From IMG/VR virus record IMGVR_UViG_3300018428_005699, positions 1 to 29,178 of that record: 29,178 nt of DNA, one strand, 5' to 3'. The notes below the pieces were generated by a model. The model saw only the letters and a program-made list of their open reading frames with translations, made no database searches and was not told the origin of the DNA. The translations under genes were made by a program, and so were the position numbers. The DNA comes from a virus. Positions within the stretch are counted from its first letter, which is position 1. Each line of letters begins with the position of its first letter. Below, in pieces: positions 22,487-27,721 of this stretch.

Positions 22487-22719
22487 GATTCGTACTCCTT
22501 TTCAAATTGCATAGTCCACTTTAATAGAGTCTCTTCGTGTGGTTCGTCTATTAATGTCATGTAATTTCTGAAACCCGTCGTGATAATCTTGCCTTCGTGT
22601 AAACACGTATACCTCACACCAAATTGTGGATCTGGATGTTTTTCCAAGATAGTAGCATAAAGGATTCCCTCTACAGACTTCCACTTGACCAAGTCACCTA
22701 TTTCAAAATCTCGTATCAT
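22480..22719 (-). CDS. Small beta-barrel-type protein (IGDLVKW copy)
   Basis: 79 residues from the ATG at 22719, which forms an ATGA overlap with the preceding gene and has GAAGG 7 bases upstream; an in-frame ATG at 22734 is less likely. RDFEIGDLVKWKSVEGILYA, then TILEKHPDPQFGVRYTCLHE and GKIITTGFRNYMTLIDE give five short strands in the small-barrel family pattern. Function unknown. Confidence 0.65.
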   Translation of the reverse strand: MIRDFEIGDLVKWKSVEGILYATILEKHPDPQFGVRYTCLHEGKIITTGFRNYMTLIDEPHEETLLKWTMQFEKEYESC

Positions 22720-23141
22720 GTGCGCACCTTCCATAAACTATTCCGATCCCAATGATCCAAACAACGCCATTGTAATCGACTTTCTACAACTGTTTGGACT
22801 TTTCTTTCGCCACAGACACGGCACAGCTTGATTCCTTCGTTGGCAATGCTGTTGACTGCGTTTCTGATAGAATCAGGTACCTCGCCTTCACCGTTACCAT
22901 TGTAAGGCTCGAGATATACCACGAATTGTCCAAACTTTTCTTTCATCTGAAAGATACGAAGTTTGTGGTTTTCGGCACAATCGGAGTTCCATTCTTCAAT
23001 CAGTTCAATGATTTCGTCTATTAATGGTTCCCACGCAGGCACCAAACAAGGTGCGTAATGAAAAAGATCATCTTTCTTTAAGTATTTGTCTTTCATGCGT
23101 TCTTGAATCGCACTAAAATTCAGTTCCAGTTCCGTCTTCAT
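22716..23141 (-). CDS. Phage protein of the K-E-K-F-G / C-x2-C-G family, copy 1
   Basis: A 141-residue protein. WEPLIDEIIELIEEWNSDCA, LRIFQMKEKFGQFVVYLEPY and IANEGIKLCRVCGERKV ... WRCLDHW follow the pattern W-x-P-L-I, hQ-h-K-E-K-F-G-x-h-x-h-Y-h, E-x-x-x-x-x-C-x-x-C-G, C-x-x-H seen in phage proteins, ending in a C2-CH zinc knuckle. The protein at 23595-23981 is a second copy. Function unknown; the zinc knuckle may bind nucleic acid. It overlaps the next gene by ATGA. Confidence 0.7.
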   Translation of the reverse strand: MKTELELNFSAIQERMKDKYLKKDDLFHYAPCLVPAWEPLIDEIIELIEEWNSDCAENHKLRIFQMKEKFGQFVVYLEPYNGNGEGEVPDSIRNAVNSIANEGIKLCRVCGERKVQTVVESRLQWRCLDHWDRNSLWKVRT

Positions 23142-23415
23142 TAATTTCTCTCACGTTGAAATAAGGTTCTATGTTTGGATGAGGCGATGGTGTTCTAAGA
23201 ATATGATACACACGATCTTCTATTAAAACATCGAGCCAATCGTACCTTGAATCGACCTGAGGATGATGTTCTACTACGATACCTATCACTTCTTCTTCGT
23301 AGGAAGGCACGATTGCGATGGATCCTTCTCCGCAATCTATTCGAGTACCAGCGTTCAGTGCGACAATAGAATTAATCCTTGGCCACTTCTCTTTCTGCAA
23401 ATTCTTCTCTGACAT
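23113..23415 (-). CDS. Small beta-type protein (divergent barrel copy)
   Basis: 100 residues from the ATG at 23415 (MSEKNLQKEKWPRIN), with GGAG 7 bases upstream; a GTG at 23421 would be too close. GEGSIAIVPSYEEEVIGIVV, then DWLDVLIEDRVYHILRTPSP matches the second half of the small-barrel pattern (h-G-I-V-V-x ... D-h-L-h-x-D-x-h). Overlaps the preceding gene by 44 bases. No function recognised. Confidence 0.6.
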   Translation of the reverse strand: MSEKNLQKEKWPRINSIVALNAGTRIDCGEGSIAIVPSYEEEVIGIVVEHHPQVDSRYDWLDVLIEDRVYHILRTPSPHPNIEPYFNVREINEDGTGTEF

Positions 23416-23623
23416 AAACACGCTCCAGCTTGGTTATATCATACCATTGTGGCCCTGTTTGTTCAAAGTACACAAGAGCTTCTTGATCTTTGATTTCTAA
23501 AACGATTGATGGTTCTGTGAAATATCTTGTTAATTTCGCAGCACCCGTGTTGTTCCATCCGTATTTATTGACGCCGATGACGAGATCTCCGACTTTAATT
23601 GGTTTCGTGGGGAAGATGCTCAT
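23372..23623 (-). CDS. Small beta-barrel-type protein (KVGDLVIG copy)
   Basis: 83 residues: PTKPIKVGDLVIGVNKYGWN, then LTRYFTEPSIVLEIKDQEAL, VYFEQTGPQWYDITKLERVY and a charged tail. The K-V-G-D-L-V, S-I-V-L-E-I, A-L-V-Y-F, W-Y-D-I-x-x-L-x-x-V order is the cleanest SH3-like barrel pattern in this cluster. AGGA lies 10 bases before the ATG. Overlaps its upstream neighbour by 29 bases. Function unknown. Confidence 0.65.
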   Translation of the reverse strand: MSIFPTKPIKVGDLVIGVNKYGWNNTGAAKLTRYFTEPSIVLEIKDQEALVYFEQTGPQWYDITKLERVYVREEFAEREVAKD

Positions 23624-23981
23624 GACAATATGTTCCTAGGACGAGAGATTCGTCTCTTCTAGATTTGGTGAAAGTCCCAGGAGCACCGCATGTTTCGCAC
23701 ATTTTACATGATAGAGTTTCAGCTAGATGGATTGCACCAAATACTTCTTCTGATATCGTTGATTGCGAACCCACAGGATAGTGATGCACTACGAAATGAA
23801 GTCCACCATGTCGTTTTTCTATCGAATAGATCTGAATCTTTGAGCCATGAACTTGATTGTGCCAATGGATATACTCTAATAACGATTGCACCAACGATTT
23901 CCAACCCTCAGGTGGATCGAACCTATATAGGTCTTCGAGTTCCTCTTCGTATTTTTCGACAAGATGTTGCTTCCAGTCCAT
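23595..23981 (-). CDS. Phage protein of the K-E-K-F-G / C-x2-C-G family, copy 2
   Basis: A 128-residue paralogue of 22716-23141: GWKSLVQSLLEYIHWHNQVH, KIQIYSIEKRHGGLHFVVHH, then LSCKMCETCGAPGTFTKSRR ... GTYCHEHLPH keep W-x-x-L-h, Q-I-x-x-I-E-K-x-x-G-G-L-x-F-h-V, C-x2-C-x2-C-G and C-x-x-H. GGGAGAAGG precedes the ATG at 23981. It lies after the terminator at 24025 and opens the next run of small genes. Function unknown. Confidence 0.7.
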   Translation of the reverse strand: MDWKQHLVEKYEEELEDLYRFDPPEGWKSLVQSLLEYIHWHNQVHGSKIQIYSIEKRHGGLHFVVHHYPVGSQSTISEEVFGAIHLAETLSCKMCETCGAPGTFTKSRRDESLVLGTYCHEHLPHETN

Positions 23982-24024
23982 ACCTTCTCCCGGTTCAGGA
24001 GTTAATTATATCCGATAAATAAAA

Positions 24025-24048
24025 TGGGCGTACGAAATTGTACGCCCA
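24025..24048 (-). terminator. Rho-independent terminator
   Basis: TGGGCGTAC (24025-24033) pairs with GTACGCCCA (24040-24048), a 6-base loop between, followed on the minus strand by TTTTATTTAT. It ends the transcript of the 24074-25766 genes. A second small hairpin (GAGATAA/TTATCTC, 24053-24075) covers that gene's stop. The 92-base gap holds no other feature. Confidence 0.85.
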
Positions 24049-24073
24049 CAACGAGATAATCACTAGTCTTATC

Positions 24074-24340
24074 TCACTCTACGATAAAGTCGAACAATTG
24101 TTGTGCATCAGTGATAACGTCTTCCACGTGAATCTTCTTAGGTTTCTGTTTATTAGTTTCCCAGTCGATTGCTTGATTGTGTTTCCGAAGGTCTGATGCA
24201 AACTTTACCAGCTCCAACTTAATGGCGACTGTGTCGACTTCTCCTGCAGGCTGTACAACTGTCGCTAGTTGTGCCTTAAACTCGGGTGGAAGGTCTTCGA
24301 GTGCTTGTGTAAATTCTTCTAAAGTTGGTTGATCTGACAT
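24074..24340 (-). CDS. Small helical protein, paralogue of its neighbour (EDVItdAqqLfdFI)
   Basis: 88 residues, acidic, helical: QPTLEEFTQALEDLPPEFKA, AIKLELVKFASDLRKHNQAI, then HVEDVITDAQQLFDFIVE. The end matches that of the gene upstream (TEDIIGEAEKLYKFVQTK), so the two share a C-terminal helix module. AGGAG lies before the ATG. Last gene before a terminator. Function unknown. Confidence 0.65.
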   Translation of the reverse strand: MSDQPTLEEFTQALEDLPPEFKAQLATVVQPAGEVDTVAIKLELVKFASDLRKHNQAIDWETNKQKPKKIHVEDVITDAQQLFDFIVE

Positions 24341-24348
24341 TACGTCTC

Positions 24349-24576
24349 CTATTTGGTTTGTACGAACTTATATAATTTTTCAGCTTCTCCAATAATGTCT
24401 TCTGTCGTTGGCATCGTTGGATAAACTACCGTAGAAAAATCAAAGTTTGGATTCATCTTCAAGTTAAGATGTACATCTTCTCGTATTCTATCGGCTTCTT
24501 GATGGTATCTTGCGAATAGGATACCTTCGGCTTGTTTAAGTAATTGAGCTCGTAGCTCGTAAGGTGTAGCACTCAT
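24349..24576 (-). CDS. Small PYELR-type phage protein, paralogue of its neighbour
   Basis: 75 residues from the ATG at 24576 (MSATPYELRAQLLKQAEGIL), chosen over an ATG at 24624 because AGGAG lies 7 bases before it. TVVYPTMPTTEDIIGEAEKL, YKFVQTK ends it. The P-Y-E-L-R start and T-T-E-D-I-I-x-E-A-E-K-L-Y-K-F-V end recall a small protein common in T4-like marine phages, function unknown. The next gene begins 9 bases on. Confidence 0.7.
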   Translation of the reverse strand: MSATPYELRAQLLKQAEGILFARYHQEADRIREDVHLNLKMNPNFDFSTVVYPTMPTTEDIIGEAEKLYKFVQTK

Positions 24577-24605
24577 GTTATTCTCCTGTGTTTGATGGGT
24601 GAGTG

Positions 24606-24785
24606 TTATATACGTACCATCCATTTTAGTGGTACATTGATAATTATACCATCCGACAGTATTTTGTACACGAGAATCCTATTAGTCCCTGGAGGGAGAA
24701 CCTCTAGAGTTTTATCCACGATCACGCCGACCCTACCCTCGTAAGGATGACCGGGTGCTAGTTGCACGAGTTCACCGATATTCAA
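24606..24785 (-). CDS. Small beta-barrel-type protein (IGELVQL copy) with a TTG start
   Basis: 59 residues read from a TTG at 24785: NIGELVQLAPGHPYEGRVGV, IVDKTLEVLPPGTNRILVYK, ILSDGIIINVPLKWMVRI. A TAG lies four codons upstream of the TTG, and no ATG or GTG comes before the conserved start. The fit to the family (h-G-E-L-V, V-G-V-I-V-D-K, L-V-Y-K-I-L-S-D-G, W-M-V-x-I) is the reason to call it. It overlaps the 24772-25011 gene by 14 bases, with AGGG about 7 bases before. Without it the stretch 24577-24771 would be empty. Function unknown. Confidence 0.65.
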   Translation of the reverse strand: MNIGELVQLAPGHPYEGRVGVIVDKTLEVLPPGTNRILVYKILSDGIIINVPLKWMVRI

Positions 24786-25011
24786 AGAACTGCCCTAAAA
24801 GAGTTTCTGTCATCCACACAATGTCTCCATCGTGTAACACGACCCATCGCCAATCTACAACTGTGTCAGATTGGCAATCATTCGGATCGTCTGATTCGTA
24901 GATCTTCTTTTCTATTAACAAAGCTGGATGATCACCCCAAAAAGGAAGTACCATCTGGCCTGTTTTTGTATTTGTTCGAGGGATAGGCCATAGAACGTCA
25001 CCTGCTTTCAT
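24772..25011 (-). CDS. Small beta-type protein (AGDVLW copy)
   Basis: 79 residues: MKAGDVLWPIPRTNTKTGQM, FWGDHPALLIEKKIYESDDP, VVDWRWVVLHDGDIVWMTET. K-A-G-D-V-L-W, P-A-L-L-I-E-K, W-V-V-L-H-D-G-D match the barrel-family pattern, and the strongly acidic middle (SDDPNDCQSDTVVDW) is a loop. GGAG lies 5 bases before the ATG, which overlaps the upstream stop (ATGA). Function unknown. Confidence 0.65.
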   Translation of the reverse strand: MKAGDVLWPIPRTNTKTGQMVLPFWGDHPALLIEKKIYESDDPNDCQSDTVVDWRWVVLHDGDIVWMTETLLGQFFEYR

Positions 25012-25175
25012 CTTTTCTCCAAATATTTAGAAGACACATACACTTGTCTCACGCCGAACACGACACCGACTTCAAAATGTCTAGTTAATTTCTTGACGTG
25101 AAACACGATTCCAAATTTTGGTCGACTCCAATACCCGTGTCCTACGTATTCTACGAGATCTCCAACACTGATCAT
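25008..25175 (-). CDS. Small beta-barrel-type protein (VGDLVEY copy)
   Basis: 55 residues from the ATG at 25175 (MISVGDLVEYVGHGYWSRPK, then FGIVFHVKKLTRHFEVGVVF, GVRQVYVSSKYLEKR). This start is preferred because it forms an ATGA overlap with the previous gene and begins at the conserved V-G-D-L-V; an ATG at 25241 lies 67 bases inside that gene. The smallest clean member of the family. Function unknown. Confidence 0.65.
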   Translation of the reverse strand: MISVGDLVEYVGHGYWSRPKFGIVFHVKKLTRHFEVGVVFGVRQVYVSSKYLEKR

Positions 25176-25435
25176 AGATCCGCCAATGGATAGAAAGTAC
25201 CTAGATAACCCTCTGGCACTTCGAGTCGTACGAGACGCCATCCCATAAAGGGTGTTCTCAGAGTATCTTTACTTTCGGGAGGCACTTCTCCTTCGAAGGC
25301 TACAACGATGTGCTCGCCCATATCGTCAGAATGAAATAACACTCGATACTCTGTATCCCATTTCAAGATACATATATCGTGTAGTGCGTCTTCAACTTCA
25401 CTCTTCGGAGCTTTCTTCTGTTTCGACAGTGCCAT
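25172..25435 (-). CDS. Unrecognised small protein
   Basis: 87 residues: a basic start (MALSKQKKAPKSEVEDALHD), then strands CILKWDTEYRVLFHSDDMGE, HIVVAFEGEVPPESKDTLRT and a Pro-rich end (VRLEVPEGYLGTFYPLADL). It is beta-rich but lacks the G-D-L-V motif. GAGAGG precedes the ATG. It overlaps the upstream gene by 38 bases and the next by ATGA. Confidence 0.55.
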   Translation of the reverse strand: MALSKQKKAPKSEVEDALHDICILKWDTEYRVLFHSDDMGEHIVVAFEGEVPPESKDTLRTPFMGWRLVRLEVPEGYLGTFYPLADL

Positions 25436-25766
25436 CTAAATACCTCTCAATCATTGTTATTTTTTGGTCTCCAACGAGAACTTCGTAGAAATGCATTGTG
25501 GGACCATTGTGTATAGGATCGAAGTCACACACTTCCGTTATAATGCCCACTTCCTGATGTAAGTGTTTGAATTGGTGGTGATAACGTATCTTTACAAGCT
25601 GACCTTCTGAGTATTTCGGACAAGATTCGACAGGTTGATTCCGGACCGTCGGTCTGTATCCCGTAATCTCCTGCTTTAATAAATCCTTCGTAATCGTTTC
25701 CCATGGGTTCGCATTTGTCACCGATGAAATAGATTCTTTCAAAACCTTCAAAATTCTTGAAAACAT
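25398..25766 (-). CDS. Small beta-barrel-type protein (EGQLVKI copy) with an uncertain start
   Basis: The frame from an ATG at 25766 gives 122 residues, but that start lies 242 bases inside the phosphomannomutase gene and has a poor ribosome-binding site. The recognisable part is the end: KYSEGQLVKIRYHHQFKHLH, QEVGIITEVCDFDPIHNG, FYEVLVGDQKITMIERYLDG, the barrel-family pattern, plus an acidic tail. A GGAG lies in the frame near 25670 but no ATG, GTG or TTG follows at normal spacing, so the real start is open. Confidence 0.55.
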   Translation of the reverse strand: MFSRILKVLKESISSVTNANPWETITKDLLKQEITGYRPTVRNQPVESCPKYSEGQLVKIRYHHQFKHLHQEVGIITEVCDFDPIHNGPTMHFYEVLVGDQKITMIERYLDGTVETEESSEE

Positions 25767-26334
25767 AAGACTTGTCCCACCCTGACGGGTATATGTCGAA
25801 TGAAGTTTGCCCGCCTAACTTAATTACTGTCTTCTCGTGAAACAATGGTCGAGTTTTCATCTGATTCATGAAATTAATCCTTAAATCGAATGCATGGTCG
25901 AGTCCTACGAATCTTTTTCTCATCCTATCTGATGCATCTCTTCCAATCGGACACCAATTGATTGCACTTCCTCTATATTCGATTATTTCGTCAGGCACAC
26001 GGATATATTTTCCACCGAGCGAGTGTCGCATTCTATAGTCTACAGCCCTTATATCGTGTATCAACCAATTCCAATCGAAGTCCGAATACTCATTGCGCAT
26101 GTCGAGGCCTTGTGTACCGTTTACTGGATACTTGTGTATCTTCGGATGATCTTCAGAATAGTTCTTCCAGTCATTTAATTGTTCGTCCATGTATTCTAGA
26201 CTCGAGCCAGATACTATTCCTAGTTCGTATCCATCAGCGATCATCGAATCTAATTGAACAATCATCTCAGTTTCGATTTGTTTTCGTGGTGGTGTGATCG
26301 TACCATCCATGTCTAACAGAATAACTTTTTTCAT
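25525..26334 (-). CDS. Eukaryotic-type phosphomannomutase (HAD superfamily)
   Basis: A 269-residue HAD protein. KKVILLDMDGTITPPRKQIE carries the catalytic D-x-D-G-T; GIVSGSSLEYMDEQL, YPVNGTQGL, EYRGSAINWCPIGRDASDRM, KLGGQTSFDIYPSGWDKSYV and IYFIGDKCEPMGNDYEGF are, in order, the signatures of the eukaryotic PMM family (e.g. S-x-G-G-Q-x-S-F-D-x-x-P-x-G-W-D-K). It converts mannose-6-phosphate to mannose-1-phosphate, the step before GDP-mannose. Similarity ends near residue 245; the remaining 24 or so residues overlap the next gene and look unrelated. AGGAGGAG precedes the ATG and a clear promoter lies at 26352-26380. Confidence 0.88.
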   Translation of the reverse strand: MKKVILLDMDGTITPPRKQIETEMIVQLDSMIADGYELGIVSGSSLEYMDEQLNDWKNYSEDHPKIHKYPVNGTQGLDMRNEYSDFDWNWLIHDIRAVDYRMRHSLGGKYIRVPDEIIEYRGSAINWCPIGRDASDRMRKRFVGLDHAFDLRINFMNQMKTRPLFHEKTVIKLGGQTSFDIYPSGWDKSYVFKNFEGFERIYFIGDKCEPMGNDYEGFIKAGDYGIQTDGPESTCRILSEILRRSACKDTLSPPIQTLTSGSGHYNGSV

Positions 26335-26351
26335 CAGCTCCTCCTACACGT

Positions 26352-26380
26352 ATCATACTTAATTTTGTACGGTTGTTCAA
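26352..26380 (-). promoter_or_regulatory. Promoter TTGAAC-17-TATGAT for phosphomannomutase and the small-gene cluster
   Basis: On the minus strand TTGAAC (26380-26375) and TATGAT (26357-26352) are 17 bases apart, 18 bases before the ATG. The stretch TTGAACAACCGTA is nearly the same as TTGAACAACTGTA at 27535, which suggests one phage promoter class. Confidence 0.75.
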
Positions 26381-26400
26381 ACACTTAGGGGAGATACGAT

Positions 26401-27114
26401 GTGGAGAGGATACTAAAATTGATGGGGATGGTAGCTGTTTTTTCGTTTATAGTCGGCTGTTGTGCGAAAAGAGTACCAATGCTAGTCACAGAAAGAGACA
26501 TACCGATAGAACCAGCTTCTGTAATGTTCATGGTAGGCGCGAATATGGTGACAGAAGAACAAATGACAGGAACTGCAATTATTGTCGAATCTAACGAAAC
26601 AGAGTCATGGGCTGTGAGCGCAGGCCATGTGTGTTATCCAGAGCCAAACGATCAGCTCGTGATGTGGAACGAGGTGTGGCTACTGATGGGATTTAATCAT
26701 AAAGGCGATTACGAACCAATCTTTATGGTCGGTTTGGACCAAGTGAATGATACATGCGTGTTTAGAATCCCTATGGGCAACTTACCTGCAGTGCCGCTAG
26801 CTACGAAGATGCCGAATATTGGTGAAAAAGTGTGGCTTGGTGCATATCCACTTGGTGTCTATAATCCGGGACATACGCCGTTCTTTGAAGGATACTTTGC
26901 TGGCATCCTTGATGGTCGTGCTTCTTATACCATTCCAGTGACACATGGTGCGTCAGGAGGCGGTGTTGTGAACTCGGATGGAGAATTGCTAGGTGTTATA
27001 TCGATGGCTTTGGAAGGATTCGAAAATATAACGCTTGTGTCGAAATTAGAAAACGTCCAGACATTGCTGGACGTTGCGAAGAAGAACCCAGAAAGGCTTA
27101 CGATCATTCGTTAG
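26401..27114 (+). CDS. Lipoprotein trypsin-like serine protease
   Basis: A 237-residue plus-strand protein from a GTG (GGGGAG 8 bases before). MERILKLMGMVAVFSFIVGC is a lipoprotein signal with lipobox I-V-G-C20, so the mature protein should be lipid-anchored outside the inner membrane. The body has a chymotrypsin-type triad: H76 in VSAGHVC, D117 in NDTCVFRI and S185 in THGASGGGVV, followed by GELLGVISMALEG. Such a secreted protease is unusual for a phage; it could cleave host surface proteins, help superinfection exclusion or lysis. It converges on the gene 27111-27455 with a 4-base overlap. I see no good promoter in front. Confidence 0.88.
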   Translation: MERILKLMGMVAVFSFIVGCCAKRVPMLVTERDIPIEPASVMFMVGANMVTEEQMTGTAIIVESNETESWAVSAGHVCYPEPNDQLVMWNEVWLLMGFNHKGDYEPIFMVGLDQVNDTCVFRIPMGNLPAVPLATKMPNIGEKVWLGAYPLGVYNPGHTPFFEGYFAGILDGRASYTIPVTHGASGGGVVNSDGELLGVISMALEGFENITLVSKLENVQTLLDVAKKNPERLTIIR

Positions 27115-27455
27115 TAATCGGGATTAGCACCACCATACTCTTGTTTCCTAACAATCGCTCGGATGGCAGCCCATTCTTTCTTCTGTAATGTCGTAAAATC
27201 CGAGTCATGAACAGGGATGGGATATTCGTAGCCCCACGTGTATCCTTTTTGGATCAACTCTGTCAACTGCTCACCATATTCTTTCTGTGCTTTTTCGAAC
27301 ATCGACGCATGTGGCAAAGAATTAAGGAACTTTAAAATATCGCCTAGTACTCGACGGAATCGATATGTCTGCTCAGATACTGGCTTTCGAGGTTTTCTAT
27401 CTCGGTTGTTGTTTCTATTGTTATGATATTTTCGTGGATTTTCTGGTCTGGCCAT
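27111..27455 (-). CDS. Unrecognised small basic protein with an Asn/Arg-rich start
   Basis: 114 residues from the ATG at 27455, chosen because GGAGG lies 6 bases upstream; the ATG at 27467 overlaps this site. MARPENPRKYHNNRNNNRDR and KPRKPVS form a disordered basic stretch, followed by a helical domain (VLGDILKFLNSLPHASMFEK, EYGEQLTELIQKGYTWGYEY, WAAIRAIVRKQEY). The basic arm suggests RNA or DNA binding. Its own promoter lies at 27507-27535. Function unknown. Confidence 0.65.
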   Translation of the reverse strand: MARPENPRKYHNNRNNNRDRKPRKPVSEQTYRFRRVLGDILKFLNSLPHASMFEKAQKEYGEQLTELIQKGYTWGYEYPIPVHDSDFTTLQKKEWAAIRAIVRKQEYGGANPDY

Positions 27456-27502
27456 TGAGACCTCCAATTTGAAGAGTTTTGGTATAGGGTGAATGTGTTA
27501 AT

Positions 27503-27721
27503 TTATATTATAGTCGAATCTTTACAGTTGTTCAAAAATTGTTGGCCTAGTGGTGTCATCCCATATCGGCCTTCTTGAAGATAAATAAACCCGATGTCAA
27601 CGAGGTTATTGACTAGCTCTTCTCTGATTGTCGCAGAACACGGGAACCGGGTGATAGTAAGCCACGTTTCATACGACAATGTTTCGAGTACGGCAAGCAC
27701 CACTGTGGCCGGGACGATCAT
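27503..27721 (-). CDS. Small winged-helix-like protein
   Basis: 72 residues: VVLAVLETLSYETWLTITRF, TIREELVNNLVDIGFIYLQE, GRYGMTPLGQQFLNN. The final helix and wing (h-x-x-L-V-D-x-G-F-I, G-R-Y-x-h-T-P-L-G-x-x-F-L) resemble MarR/PadR-type winged helices, so DNA binding is plausible. It is coupled by an ATGA overlap to the metallopeptidase-VWA gene, and its last codons contain the -35 box of the next promoter. Confidence 0.6.
   Translation of the reverse strand: MIVPATVVLAVLETLSYETWLTITRFPCSATIREELVNNLVDIGFIYLQEGRYGMTPLGQQFLNNCKDSTII
27507..27535 (-). promoter_or_regulatory. Promoter TTGAAC-17-TATAAT
   Basis: On the minus strand TTGAAC (27535-27530) and a consensus TATAAT (27512-27507) are 17 bases apart, in front of the small basic protein gene. 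The -35 region is nearly identical to that at 26380. Confidence 0.75.

Noticed and set aside
24642-24670. GTGTAC-17-TATAAT promoter-like match on the minus strand
   Set aside because: It lies wholly within the coding part of the TTG-started gene 24606-24785, and the -35 is imperfect; probably chance in AT-rich coding DNA.
27503-27721. MoxR-type AAA+ partner of the VWA protein
   Set aside because: Only 72 residues with no Walker motifs; looks like a winged-helix protein.
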